Assembly: GCF_015529805.1 (NCBI RefSeq)
Contig: NZ_CP064654.1
Location: 930,001 to 994,000, forward strand
Origin: Qipengyuania soli
GTDB taxonomy: Bacteria > Pseudomonadota > Alphaproteobacteria > Sphingomonadales > Sphingomonadaceae
Length of the DNA stretch: 64,000 nucleotides
Direction of reading: 5' to 3'
Each line of letters begins with the position of its first letter. The stretch's first letter is position 1. The translations under genes were made by a program, and so were the position numbers. This document shows positions 34,986 to 43,986 of the stretch, in pieces. The notes below the pieces were generated by a model. That model saw only the letters and a list, made by a program, of their open reading frames with translations, was not told the DNA's origin and did not search any database.

Positions 34986-36362
34986 TCAGAAATCGATCTG
35001 TGCGCGGACGCCGAAGGCATCGACATTGTACGAGCGATCGCCGTCGGCGAGAGCGTAAACCGCATCGTCATACTGCAGGATGCCGTAGTTGACACCGAAC
35101 AGGGTGTAGTCGGTCGGCTTCCAGATCAGCGATGCGAGCAGGCCGTCCTGGGTGCCGCCGACGATGCCGGCGTCATTGAGGTCGAGGAAGTCATAGCGCA
35201 GGTTGAGCTGCAGCGATCCCATGCCGCCCTTGTTGAACGGGTTGGCCGGCTTCGAGCGGTCGAACTTGCCGCTCTTGTAACCGCGGGTGTCACCCTTGGT
35301 GAGGTAGTAGCCGACTTCTGCATAACCGCCGAAGAAGGTCGGGTTGGCACCGGCGCCGGCGAGGTTGACCTTCTGCCAGTAACCTTCGGCCGCCGCGTGG
35401 AACGGTCCGGAGATCATGGCAGCTTCCAGGCCGAGGCCGAATTCGCTGTCGGCAGGGATATTGCCGGTGTTGATGAAGCGCTCGGAGGTGAAGTGGACTA
35501 GCGGACGCTGGCGGTAACGCACGGTGGCGCCATCTTCGGCGATGTCGTTGTAATGCACCGAACCACCGAAGTGGAGCTGGGTCTTGCCCATCTTCGGCAT
35601 GTAGACGAGGCGCGCGTCGGCACCGCGATTGTTAGTCTCGGTGTCGGCGAAATTGTCGGTGAAGACACCGCCCTGCGCCATGAAGTCGCCGCCCTTGTAG
35701 GTGACCGATGCACCGATGCGACGTTCGAAGGCGAATGCGTCGGTAAAGGCCGCGCGCTCGATGAAGGTCGTGTTCAGGCTGCTGGTCAGCTCTTCCAGCG
35801 ACTGGAAGTTGTTCTGGTGGCCGACGATGACTTCGATCGGACCATCGGTATAGGAAAGGTAGGCATCGGCCGCCTCGACTTCATTGTGCGCGAAGTCGAG
35901 TTCGAACTTGTAGCCGAAGCCGCCCGGGATGTCGCCTTCGACGCCAAGGCGCGCGCGGCGCACTTCATTGCCGAAGCCATCGCTGCGGCCGGTCGAATCA
36001 GGTGCGTTGGTGAAGCCGGCGTCATACATCAGGCGACCGCGCGGCTTGAAGCTCCAGCCACCCTTGCCTTCGATGACAGGTGCGCCCTTCCAGGCGATCT
36101 TGCTGTCGGGTTCCTTGGCGACGGGAATGGCGGCAACCGTCTCGGCCTGCGCCGCAATCGTGGCGTCCTGTGCGTCATTGGCAGCCTTGGCCGCGGCCAG
36201 TTCGCCTTCGAGCTGGTCGATACGGGCGTTCATTGCCTGGAGCTGGGCGCGCATTGCGGCCAGTTCGTCGGCGGTGACGGTGACGTCTTGCGCAAGTACC
36301 GGGGTGGCCATGGTGCAGCTGAGCGCGGCGGCAGCCACCGAAAGGCGGAATATGCGGGTCAT
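34986..36362 (-). CDS. OprP/OprO-type phosphate-selective porin
   Basis: 458 residues. Signal peptide ending ATPVLA|QDV, a short coiled coil (AAMRAQLQAMNARIDQLEGELAAAKAANDAQ; quoted in part: LQAMNARIDQLEGELAAAK) as in trimeric porins, then a beta-barrel ending in aromatic-rich strands and the terminal ...RAQIDF, with the C-terminal Phe required for outer membrane assembly. The family forms anion- or phosphate-selective channels. Location between phoR and pstS, plus its own Pho box, supports a phosphate role. Confidence 0.9.
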   Translation of the reverse strand: MTRIFRLSVAAAALSCTMATPVLAQDVTVTADELAAMRAQLQAMNARIDQLEGELAAAKAANDAQDATIAAQAETVAAIPVAKEPDSKIAWKGAPVIEGKGGWSFKPRGRLMYDAGFTNAPDSTGRSDGFGNEVRRARLGVEGDIPGGFGYKFELDFAHNEVEAADAYLSYTDGPIEVIVGHQNNFQSLEELTSSLNTTFIERAAFTDAFAFERRIGASVTYKGGDFMAQGGVFTDNFADTETNNRGADARLVYMPKMGKTQLHFGGSVHYNDIAEDGATVRYRQRPLVHFTSERFINTGNIPADSEFGLGLEAAMISGPFHAAAEGYWQKVNLAGAGANPTFFGGYAEVGYYLTKGDTRGYKSGKFDRSKPANPFNKGGMGSLQLNLRYDFLDLNDAGIVGGTQDGLLASLIWKPTDYTLFGVNYGILQYDDAVYALADGDRSYNVDAFGVRAQIDF

Positions 36363-36417
36363 TGTGGATCCTTTTGGGGAGTCGGTTACGATCTGGCGAC
36401 GCCCCTATGACCGGCAG

Positions 36418-36435
36418 ATTACACTAATGTGACAG
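36418..36435 (-). promoter_or_regulatory. Pho box upstream of the porin gene
   Basis: On the minus strand CTGTCAC-ATTA-GTGTAAT, close to the CTGTCAT-N4-CTGTCAT consensus with 11-bp period. It ends 55 bases before the porin start and shares 12 of 18 positions, including all TGT bases, with the pstS box. Confidence 0.8.
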
Positions 36436-36495
36436 TTGTCGCGTAGGTGTCTCCGACCGGTGGAAATCCGGTGGATAACCCCGTTCCGGGCTCGA

Positions 36496-37683
36496 TTAGT
36501 CGACCTGTTGTTCGCTCTCGAGAGGCAGGCTGACTGTCACCCGCGTCCCTTCACCCGGTGTGCTTTCGATATCGAGCCGTCCGCGATGACGTTCGACGAT
36601 ATGCTTCACGATCGCGAGGCCGAGCCCCGTGCCACCCGATGCACGGCTACGGCCGGGGTCGGTGCGATAGAAACGTCGTGTGAGGTGAGGGACATGCTCG
36701 GCGGGAATACCGTCGCCGCGGTCCGTAACGACGATTCTCACCCGATTCTCGCTCCGCTGCTCGACAGCCACGGATACTGGCTTGTCGGCATCGCCGTACT
36801 TCAGGGCATTGTCGACAAGGTTGCGGACGAGCTGTTCGAGCTGCTGTTCGTCGCCGCGGACCCAGAAGCTGCCCTCGGACGTGAACTCCAGCCGGTCAGC
36901 ACGCTCGCTTCCGGCGCCGTCGCGCGCAGCACGTTCCACCAGGCCTGCCAGTTCGATTCGCGCCTCGGGCAAATCGTGCTTTTCGGCCTCGATCCGAGAT
37001 AGCGACATGAGGTCGCTGACAAGGTCCTGAAGCCGTTTCGATTCACGATGGATGGTCCCTAGGAACCGTTCCGCGACCGCCGGTTGCAGGTGTTCGACGT
37101 CTTCCTGCAGCGTTTCGACATAACCGATGATCGACGCCAGCGGCGTGCGCAGTTCATGGCTGGCATTGGCGACGAAGTCGGTATGGGCGCGCGAGATGTC
37201 CGCTTCGGCGGTCTTGCTGACAAACTCGATCACGGCGAGGCCATCGTTCATCGTCTTGCGATTGACGCGCCAGATATCATGCCGACGCGCAAGATTGCGG
37301 ACGATCGCGGTTCCGTCGGAGCCGCGTTCGATCAGTCGCACCGCCTCGGGCTGGCGCAGTGCCATGCGCACGTCCTGCCCGATGATGTGCGCCCCAAGCA
37401 GCGCGCGTGCCGCATGGTTGGCAATGACCACCCGGTCGCGTTCGGTGATGATGACGGGGGTTTCCGAATGCTCGAACAGGTCGCGCATCGAATCGCGGGT
37501 GAGCGAGCCGTTGTTGCTGGTGTCGCTGGTCGGCGGAGGCTCGGCACCGACGAGCCATAGCGAGCCGACCCAAACGAGCAGAATGGCCAAGACTGCGACA
37601 AGGTCGACCCCGAAAAATGCCAGAAACGCGCATGCTATGAGCGCGATTGATATTCCGGACCAGGGGAGTGGGCGCCCATTCAT
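36496..37683 (-). CDS. phoR: Phosphate regulon sensor histidine kinase PhoR
   Basis: 395 residues. Two short N-terminal membrane helices (about 8-46), a PAS-like domain (about 65-160), HisKA with NASHELRTPLASIIGY (H176), then HATPase_c with LVDNALKYG, DRGDGIPAEHVPHLTRRFYR and SGGTGLGLAIVKHIVERH. It phosphorylates PhoB under phosphate limitation. In many bacteria phoR adjoins phoB; here the porin, pst and phoU genes lie between them on the same strand. Confidence 0.92.
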   Translation of the reverse strand: MNGRPLPWSGISIALIACAFLAFFGVDLVAVLAILLVWVGSLWLVGAEPPPTSDTSNNGSLTRDSMRDLFEHSETPVIITERDRVVIANHAARALLGAHIIGQDVRMALRQPEAVRLIERGSDGTAIVRNLARRHDIWRVNRKTMNDGLAVIEFVSKTAEADISRAHTDFVANASHELRTPLASIIGYVETLQEDVEHLQPAVAERFLGTIHRESKRLQDLVSDLMSLSRIEAEKHDLPEARIELAGLVERAARDGAGSERADRLEFTSEGSFWVRGDEQQLEQLVRNLVDNALKYGDADKPVSVAVEQRSENRVRIVVTDRGDGIPAEHVPHLTRRFYRTDPGRSRASGGTGLGLAIVKHIVERHRGRLDIESTPGEGTRVTVSLPLESEQQVD

Positions 37684-37746
37684 CGTGGCGCGGCTTAGCC
37701 GCCAGTCTGTGGCTCTGCCAACCAGTTTCGGAGAAAGTCACGAAAG

Positions 37747-37821
37747 TGGTGACCCCTACGGGAATCGAACCCGTGTTTCAGCCGTGAGAGGGCCGCGTCC
37801 TGACCGCTAGACGAAGGGGCC
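37747..37821 (-). tRNA. tRNA-Glu (anticodon CTC)
   Basis: 75 nt including an encoded CCA. Acceptor GGCCCCT pairs with AGGGGTC; anticodon stem CGGCC/GGCTG closes loop CTCTCAC with anticodon CTC; T-loop GTTCGATTC. Identical to the neighbouring copy except at anticodon position 34. Confidence 0.95.
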
Positions 37822-37869
37822 GTTCCAGGGTTCTGGCCATGTGGCCGGCCGGAATCGAAAACGCCACCG

Positions 37870-37944
37870 TGGTGACCCCTACGGGAATCGAACCCGTGTT
37901 TCAGCCGTGAAAGGGCCGCGTCCTGACCGCTAGACGAAGGGGCC
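37870..37944 (-). tRNA. tRNA-Glu (anticodon TTC)
   Basis: 75 nt including CCA, 48 bases from the CTC copy. Same stems; anticodon loop CTTTCAC gives anticodon TTC. Transcribed first of the pair. Confidence 0.97.
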
Positions 37945-38026
37945 ACATCGGTGGCGTGGCGGCGCACTTAGAGGCGGGTTGGTGAGGCGTCAACCCTTCA
38001 ATGTGCGCTGCGGCAAAGCTTTGTCG

Positions 38027-39811
38027 TCAATCGGCCCACGCGGCATCTTCGAGGTGGAGTTCCGCCTGGGGCCGGTTGCCCCAGTCGTCGATCTTGGCGC
38101 GTCCCGCCAGCCACATTCGACGGCCCTGCGCCGCGTGGAGGAGCGCCTGGCCCATGGCGCTCTCGGCAGCGCGGAAGGCGATTCCCTTGAAGCTGCGGCC
38201 ATCATCGCCTGCGGCAATGATGCGAACGTGGTCCGTGCCGACGATATCGCATTTGACCAGCCGTACCGGGCCTACCGCGATCCGCGGTCCGGGCCAGCCG
38301 ACCCCGTAGGGTCCGCCTTCTTCCAGCGAGTTGACGAGATCGGGCGTCAGTCCTCCCGGCGCGACGGCGACGTCGAGCAACATCTCGCGACTGGCCGACG
38401 CACGGGCGACCTGCCCCTCCAGATGCGTGTCGAGCCATTCGGCGAGGGCCTCGACCTGTGCGGCATCGACCGTCAACCCGGCAGCCATTGCGTGCCCGCC
38501 GCCAGCCACCAGAAGGCCTTCGTCCCGTGCGCGGATAATCGCGGCACCGAGGTCCACGCCAGCGATCGAGCGGCCCGATCCCTTGCCCTGACCCGATTCA
38601 TCGTCGAGCGCGATGACCAGCGAGGGTTTCCCGGTCTTCTCCTTGATCCGCCCCGCGACGATTCCGATGACCCCCGGATGCCACCCGCGTCCCGCCAGCA
38701 AGTGCACCGCGCGGTTGTGCTGTGCGGCCAATTGTTCCTCGGCCGCAGCCTGCACTTCGGCCTCGATCGCGCGACGCTCGTCGTTGAGCGCCGAGAGCTG
38801 GGCGGCGATAACGCGCGCCTCCTCGGGATCCTCGGTGGTGAGGAGGCGTACACCGAGCGTCGATTCTCCCACGCGACCTCCGGCATTGATCCGCGGGCCG
38901 AGCGCGAAGCCGAGGTCGCTGCAGGCAGGGGCGCGCTTCAGCCGGCTTGCGTCGATGAGGGCCGACATGCCGATATTGTCGCGCCTGCCCATGACCTTGA
39001 GACCCTGCGCCACGAACGCCCGATTGAGGCCGTGCAGGGCGGCGACATCGGCCACTGTGCCCAGCGCCACGAGGTCGAGCAGTGCGAACAGGTCCGGCTC
39101 CTTGCGAGACGCGAAATAGTCCTGCGCCCGCAGGGTGCGCACCAGTGCGACCGCCAGCAGGAAGGCAACGCCGACCGCAGCAAGGTGGCCATGCGAGGCG
39201 ACGAGGTCGTCTTCGTCCAGCCGGTTCGGGTTCACCAGTGCGACGGCGCGCGGCAGTTCGGCCGAGCACTTGTGGTGGTCGACAACGATTACATCGACGC
39301 CCGCGTCGTTCGCCATAGCCAGTGCTTCGTGCGCCATGGCGCCGCAATCGACAGTGACGACAAGGCTGCTGCCCTGTTCTCCCAGCCTGACCAGCGCCTC
39401 TCCCGAAGGGCCGTAGCCCTCGAGCAGGCGATCGGGAATGTAGTAGCCTGCCTCCACGCCGAGATCGCGCAGGAGACGGATGAGAAGGGCTGAACTCGTC
39501 GCGCCGTCGACGTCGTAGTCGCCGTAGATCGTGATCCGCTCGCCCGACAGAACCGCCTGCGCGATCCGGTCTGCAGCGGCATCCATGTCGCGGAAGGCGG
39601 AAGGGTCGGGTAGGAAATCCCTCAGTGTAGGGTTCCGATGCCGCGCGAGATCCTCTCTCGCGACACCACGCGCCAGGAGCAGCTGGCTGACGATATCCTC
39701 GCCGGAACCCATTCCAGCGGCCAGCTCCATGTTACCACCGCGCCAGCGCCATGCCCTTTCATTGAGGGAGCGTGAGACGCCGAATACGTGGGAGAGGGCC
39801 TGCGATGCCAT
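38027..39811 (-). CDS. recJ: Single-stranded-DNA-specific exonuclease RecJ
   Basis: 594 residues, normal length. DHH phosphoesterase motifs: IYGDYDVDGATSSALL, DCGAMAHEAL and VIVVDHHKC; then DHHA1 with GRGWHPGVIGIVAGRIKEK and GSGRSIAGVDLG, GGGHAMAAGLTV. It degrades single-stranded DNA 5' to 3' in recombination (RecFOR), mismatch and base excision repair. Monocistronic; the tRNA genes lie just beyond its 3' end. Confidence 0.95.
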   Translation of the reverse strand: MASQALSHVFGVSRSLNERAWRWRGGNMELAAGMGSGEDIVSQLLLARGVAREDLARHRNPTLRDFLPDPSAFRDMDAAADRIAQAVLSGERITIYGDYDVDGATSSALLIRLLRDLGVEAGYYIPDRLLEGYGPSGEALVRLGEQGSSLVVTVDCGAMAHEALAMANDAGVDVIVVDHHKCSAELPRAVALVNPNRLDEDDLVASHGHLAAVGVAFLLAVALVRTLRAQDYFASRKEPDLFALLDLVALGTVADVAALHGLNRAFVAQGLKVMGRRDNIGMSALIDASRLKRAPACSDLGFALGPRINAGGRVGESTLGVRLLTTEDPEEARVIAAQLSALNDERRAIEAEVQAAAEEQLAAQHNRAVHLLAGRGWHPGVIGIVAGRIKEKTGKPSLVIALDDESGQGKGSGRSIAGVDLGAAIIRARDEGLLVAGGGHAMAAGLTVDAAQVEALAEWLDTHLEGQVARASASREMLLDVAVAPGGLTPDLVNSLEEGGPYGVGWPGPRIAVGPVRLVKCDIVGTDHVRIIAAGDDGRSFKGIAFRAAESAMGQALLHAAQGRRMWLAGRAKIDDWGNRPQAELHLEDAAWAD

Positions 39812-39890
39812 TGCGGCATCCTAGCCGCAGCGGGGGCGATGGCAAAGCAGGCTCGATTGACAATCGACAGGCGCTGGCGAAATTGGCGTG

Positions 39891-40376
39891 ATGGAAGGTG
39901 GACAACTTCTCATCGTCTGGCACAGCCGTACAGGCACAGCTGAGGCCCTGGCGCGAGCGGTTGCGGATGGCGCAGGAGAGCGCGCCCAGCTGCTTCATTG
40001 TTCGCAAGTCGGGCCGGAAGAACTGATCGCAGCCACCGGCTACCTCTTCACCTGTCCCGAAAATCTCGCATCAATGACCGGTGCGATGAAAGAGATGTTC
40101 GATCGCTGCTACTACCCGGTCCTCGGGAGGATCGAAGGCAGACCTTATACCTCGGTCATTGCAGCCGGTTCCGATGGGGAAGGGGCGCAGCGACAGCTGG
40201 ACCGGATAGCAACAGGCTGGCGTCTGCGAAAAGCGATGGATGGCTGGATCGTCATAACCCATGCCCAGTCGGCGGAAGAAATCCTCGCACAGAAAACCGT
40301 GCCGCAGGCCACTCTGGAAAAAGCCCGCGAAATCGGTCAGGCGCTCGCCGAGGGCATCGCGTTAGGCATCTACTAG
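39891..40376 (+). CDS. Flavodoxin-fold NAD(P)H oxidoreductase-like protein
   Basis: 161 residues. The FMN phosphate loop LIVWHSRTGTAEALARAV (about residues 6-23) is followed by YLFTCPENLASMTGAMKEMFDRCYY (quoted in part: MTGAMKEMFDRCYYP) and VIAAGSDGEGAQRQLDRI, typical of flavodoxin family proteins related to NADPH-dependent FMN reductases. A GTG directly before the ATG is an alternative start. Partner unknown. Confidence 0.8.
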   Translation: MEGGQLLIVWHSRTGTAEALARAVADGAGERAQLLHCSQVGPEELIAATGYLFTCPENLASMTGAMKEMFDRCYYPVLGRIEGRPYTSVIAAGSDGEGAQRQLDRIATGWRLRKAMDGWIVITHAQSAEEILAQKTVPQATLEKAREIGQALAEGIALGIY

Positions 40377-40426
40377 TAACTTCGTCCGTACTGGACCAAT
40401 ATTAGTGGGATTTTCTGGACACGACG

Positions 40427-41269
40427 GTGAAAACTGTCGCAGTCTCAGACAATTGGAGGGGCGCGACGATTTTCGGGGGGGTGAGAATTTACGCTGGTAC
40501 TGACACGGCGAGGGATATGCCGGGCGTTTTCCTATTCTTCGGAAAGGGGCAGCGCCCATCGAGACGTGCCGTCGTCGAACAGTTGGCAAACAGCGACACC
40601 GCGTTCGTTAGCCATGATCCGGTCCAAGCCGATCAAATCCTGAAAGACGAGCGCGAGGCGGAGCTGTCGTCATGGCTCGAACTCGTCTGTCACGGCCTTA
40701 CTTTCGATGTCCTGGGGCTGGGCGATGGCCCCGCATTGACTACCGGACCTGTGGCGCACCGTTTCGGGTGTTCGGCTGATATCGATGGCGGGGACTTCGA
40801 AGCCATCGGACTTTTTCCCGGTCCTCACCTGGCCGAAGGCACCAACAGTCTCCCGGTCGTTCGAACCATGCTGCAACTGGCGCTGCTGCTGGCTGAGACG
40901 AGCGGGGAATTTCGTGGGGCCTACTGGTCACCCGCCCGCTCCCTCATCGGACCCGATCTCTTCAGGCGGATCGTCGGCGAATGGCTCGCCGGTGGTCCGT
41001 TTCCGTCGCTCGGTCTTGTCGGATATGTCTTCGGTGAAGATGGCAGCATGCGGAGTGACGGCCTCGCGTTCCTTGCCGATCGCGAAATTGCCCTCGAACC
41101 CGCTCTGTCGGCCGATCGCATTGCGGCCGCGAGGTTGGCGGTGAGGGTCGTACACCTGCTCGTCGGCAGCCTACCACCGGATCACGTCATGCCATTCACC
41201 TTCGAAGGTCGGGAAATGCATTTGCGCCCCGACTCTGAAGGGAAGTTGATCTTCGTCGAGCTGGCTTGA
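40427..41269 (+). CDS. Uncharacterised protein, DUF4261-like by eye
   Basis: 280 residues from a GTG start without a clear ribosome site; the next Met is 30 codons in. Not firmly recognised. Segments such as AYWSPARSLIGPDLFRRIV, GSMRSDGLAFLADREIALEP and AARLAVRVVHLLVGSLPPDH loosely recall the DUF4261 family. Soluble, no signal peptide or membrane helix. It overlaps the AHH nuclease-like gene by four bases (TTGA), so the two are translated together. Confidence 0.65.
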   Translation: MKTVAVSDNWRGATIFGGVRIYAGTDTARDMPGVFLFFGKGQRPSRRAVVEQLANSDTAFVSHDPVQADQILKDEREAELSSWLELVCHGLTFDVLGLGDGPALTTGPVAHRFGCSADIDGGDFEAIGLFPGPHLAEGTNSLPVVRTMLQLALLLAETSGEFRGAYWSPARSLIGPDLFRRIVGEWLAGGPFPSLGLVGYVFGEDGSMRSDGLAFLADREIALEPALSADRIAAARLAVRVVHLLVGSLPPDHVMPFTFEGREMHLRPDSEGKLIFVELA

Positions 41270-41802
41270 TCGCAGATCCACCCGCTCGCATCGCTGCCCA
41301 GACCGGGTTGCGAAGACCTCTCCCCTTCCGGAAGGTTAATCGCCGCGATGGTGCGCAATATGACCCTTCGTTGCAACGTCATCATCTCTTGCCCTGCCAG
41401 CTCCTGACAATGAGGTGCTTCACGCCGTTCTTCGACGCAGTCGGGAGGGAGAGGATCGGCTTCGACGACTTCCGACGGAACGGAATGCTCCTCCCGGCAC
41501 GCGAGGAAGCGGTGGGCAGGCTTCTGCTCCCGCTGCACCGGGGGCCGCATCGCGACTACAACGCGATGGTCGCCGACAGGGTCGGACGGATCGAACGAGC
41601 CTGGGCGCGCGATCGGGTAAGGTTCGGGACCGACAACCACGAGGCAGCGGCCATGCGCCTGGCTTTGCTGCAGAAGGGTCTGCGGCGCAGGCTACTCGAT
41701 TGCCGGCAGCCGCTGATGCTCAATCGCAAGGATCCGCTTGGGGCCGGCGTAGACTTTTCGAGCCTCGACGCACTCGCCGAGGAGTTGTGGGCGGCGGCCT
41801 AG
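41266..41802 (+). CDS. AHH-domain (HNH/Endo VII-like) putative nuclease
   Basis: 178 residues from a TTG that overlaps the previous stop; the real start may lie further in, near LPFRKVNRR. The core RHHLLPCQLL (about residues 38-47), RIGFDDFRRNGMLLPA and LPLHRGPHRDYNAMV is the AHH arrangement of His residues of the treble-clef HNH/Endo VII fold, often found in secreted toxins. No secretion signal or delivery domain is attached. The stop codons of this gene and the convergent nitronate monooxygenase overlap. Whether it cuts nucleic acid is untested. Confidence 0.7.
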   Translation: MIADPPARIAAQTGLRRPLPFRKVNRRDGAQYDPSLQRHHLLPCQLLTMRCFTPFFDAVGRERIGFDDFRRNGMLLPAREEAVGRLLLPLHRGPHRDYNAMVADRVGRIERAWARDRVRFGTDNHEAAAMRLALLQKGLRRRLLDCRQPLMLNRKDPLGAGVDFSSLDALAEELWAAA

Positions 41803-42767
41803 GCGGTCGCCTTGGCCAGCGCTTCCTTGGCCGCGCGGTACTCAGCCTCGAGACGTGCCACCGTCTCCTCGACAGGAGCAGAGCGCGTGACTGTACCGAT
41901 GCCCTGACCCGAACCCCAGATGTCCTTCCACGCCTTGGCCTTGGTGTTGCCGCCGCTGCCGAAGTTCATCTTCGAAGGATCGCTCTGCGGCAGGTTCTCC
42001 GGATCGAGGCCGGCGGCCTCGATGCTGGAACGCAGGTAGTTGCCATGAACCCCGGTGAAGAGGTTGGTGTAGACGATGCCGCTGGCGCTGCCTTCGACGA
42101 TGGCATCCTTGTAGCGCTGGTCGGCATTGGCTTCGCTCGTCGCGATCCAGGGCGAACCGATGTAGGCGAAGTCGGCGCCCAGAGCCTGTGCCGCCAGGAT
42201 CGAACGGCCATGCGCGATGGAGCCCGACAGGGCGATAAGGCCATCGAACCAGCTGCGGATTTCCTGCATCAGCGCAAAAGGGCTGAGCACGCCGGCATGG
42301 CCACCGGCCCCTGCGGCCACCGGTATCAGGCCGGTCGCACCCTTTTCGATCGCCTTGCGGGCAAAGCGGTCGTTGATGACGTCGTGCATGGTAATGCCGC
42401 CCCAGCCCTTTACCGCGGCAAACACATCCTCGAGCGCGCCGAGCGAGGTGATGACCAGGGGCACCTGCCACTTTGCGCAAGTGGCCATGTCGGCGTCGAG
42501 GCGGTCGTTCGACTTGTGGACGATCTGGTTGACCGCATAGGGAGCGGCCGGACGGTCGGGATTGTCGCGGTTGTGCGCGGCCAGTTCCTCGGTGATCTGG
42601 TGGAGCCATTCGTCGAGCTGGCTCTGCGGGCGTGCGTTGAGCGCGGGAAAGCTGCCCACGATCCCCGCCTTGCACTGTGCGATTACCAGTTCCGGACCCG
42701 ACACGATAAAGAGCGGCGATCCGATGACGGGAAGGCGCAGGCGATCGAACGGGGCGGGAAGGGACAT
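41799..42767 (-). CDS. Nitronate monooxygenase family flavoprotein
   Basis: 322 residues. TIM barrel of the 2-nitropropane dioxygenase type: PVIGSPLFIVSGPELVIA at the N-terminus, then GLIPVAAGAGGHAGVLSPF (FMN phosphate loop), ALSGSIAHGRSILAAQALGADFAYIGSPWIAT (quoted in part: ALGADFAYIGSPWIAT). The family oxidises alkyl nitronates; many members have other or unknown roles. Start ATG at 42767 with GGAGAG upstream. Ends overlapping the AHH gene stop. Confidence 0.88.
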   Translation of the reverse strand: MSLPAPFDRLRLPVIGSPLFIVSGPELVIAQCKAGIVGSFPALNARPQSQLDEWLHQITEELAAHNRDNPDRPAAPYAVNQIVHKSNDRLDADMATCAKWQVPLVITSLGALEDVFAAVKGWGGITMHDVINDRFARKAIEKGATGLIPVAAGAGGHAGVLSPFALMQEIRSWFDGLIALSGSIAHGRSILAAQALGADFAYIGSPWIATSEANADQRYKDAIVEGSASGIVYTNLFTGVHGNYLRSSIEAAGLDPENLPQSDPSKMNFGSGGNTKAKAWKDIWGSGQGIGTVTRSAPVEETVARLEAEYRAAKEALAKATA

Positions 42768-42850
42768 GCGGGGACTCTCCGTTGCTCTATGAAACGCAAA
42801 TCTGCTTATGGCGCACGAATGCGCTTGTCGAGGATGACGTTACGTAAACG

Positions 42851-43900
42851 TCAAGCAGCAGGCAGGACGTGCTCGATGCCGTAGATGCGCGCAGCAGTTC
42901 CGGCGAAGAGGGCATGCTTCTCGTCGGCGCTGGCGCCCTGGGCAAGGCGCTTGAAGGCATTCCACAACTCGGCGTAGCTCGCGCCCCAGCGGTCGACCGG
43001 GTAATTGCTCTCGAACATCCCGCGATCGGGTCCGAAAGCTTCGATGCAGGTGTCGATGTAGGGGCGCCACATTGCCGCCAGATGCTCCGATCCGTGGCCC
43101 TTCATCGGCCCTTCTTCAGGGAGGCCGCAGAAGGCCATGGCGAGGCCGCCGAGCTTCACGGCGACATTGGGACATTCGGCCAAGGCGTGGATCGAACGGC
43201 GCCAGCGATCGAAGTTTTCATGCAGCTTGCCGCGATAGCTTGCGATGTTGAGCGGGGTTCCGCAGTGGTCGAGCACGATCTGCTGCTGCGGGAAAGCCCG
43301 TGCCAGCGCGAGGACGTCACCCAGCTGCGGTTCGAGCAGCCAGGCATCGAAAGTCAGGCCATATTCGGAATAGGCGGCAAAACCGGCACGGAAGGCGTCG
43401 GAATTGTACAGGCCCTCTGGCGCATGGAAGGGAGGGCCGAGGACCTCCGGATCGGCATCCCAGGCGGCAGCATGGCGAATGCCGCGGAAGCGCCCGTTGC
43501 CGGCAGCGACCAGAGCCTCGATCACCGGTTTCACCGCATCGCCCAGCGTCAGGTCAGCATGACCCACGATGGCAGCGCACGGGCGATAGTCGCCATAAAG
43601 TCCGCTCGCACCCTGTGCCGCAACCCCGTTGACGAACTCGACTTCGCCCACCGTCTTCAGCGATTCGCCGCGCGAGGCATCGTAGAACGCGCCGCATTCC
43701 ATGAACACGGTCCCCACCACGTTATGGCCGCTGTGCGTGTCTGCGTGGAGCTCGTCGAAGGTGTAGTAGGCCGCGCCAACCAGCGCCTCGAGGAAGTCAT
43801 GCCGAGGTTCCGGGAAAGCGCTCATCAGTGGCCGCAGGTCCCACAGGTGGTGATGCGGGTCGATGATCGGCAGGTCAGGGTCGATGATGGCTTCGCTCAT
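42851..43900 (-). CDS. Amidohydrolase-2 family (TIM-barrel) hydrolase
   Basis: 349 residues from ATG at 43900 (GGGAGAGAG before it). IIDPHHHLWDL near the N-terminus supplies the first metal-binding histidines; QIVLDHCGTPLN and ...RGMFESNYPVDRWG near the end are typical of the amidohydrolase-2 (PF04909) family, which includes lactonases and 2-pyrone-4,6-dicarboxylate hydrolase. An upstream GTG start would run through the duplicated operator element. Substrate unknown; the shared element suggests co-regulation with the M20 enzyme at 616. Confidence 0.85.
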   Translation of the reverse strand: MSEAIIDPDLPIIDPHHHLWDLRPLMSAFPEPRHDFLEALVGAAYYTFDELHADTHSGHNVVGTVFMECGAFYDASRGESLKTVGEVEFVNGVAAQGASGLYGDYRPCAAIVGHADLTLGDAVKPVIEALVAAGNGRFRGIRHAAAWDADPEVLGPPFHAPEGLYNSDAFRAGFAAYSEYGLTFDAWLLEPQLGDVLALARAFPQQQIVLDHCGTPLNIASYRGKLHENFDRWRRSIHALAECPNVAVKLGGLAMAFCGLPEEGPMKGHGSEHLAAMWRPYIDTCIEAFGPDRGMFESNYPVDRWGASYAELWNAFKRLAQGASADEKHALFAGTAARIYGIEHVLPAA

Positions 43901-43958
43901 GTCGGTCTCTCTCCCTTTGGACGCATGCAGGATCGGATGAGGGATCCCCGGCCTTGTT

Positions 43959-43986
43959 CCAACAGGATGGAACACATGGAACACGG
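43959..43986 (-). promoter_or_regulatory. 28-bp operator-like element, copy B
   Basis: Identical at 27 of 28 positions to copy A at 575-602, same orientation relative to its gene, 58 bases before the ATG at 43900. On the plus strand it contains TGGAACA-CA-TGGAACA, and GTTCCA-N6-TGGAAC (43956-43973) forms a dyad with flanking bases. Confidence 0.6.

Noticed and set aside
37695-37967. 90-residue minus-strand frame with a duplicated SSSGQDAALSRLKHGFDSRRGHH-like block
   Set aside because: It is the translation of the two tRNA-Glu genes and repeats because they are near identical.
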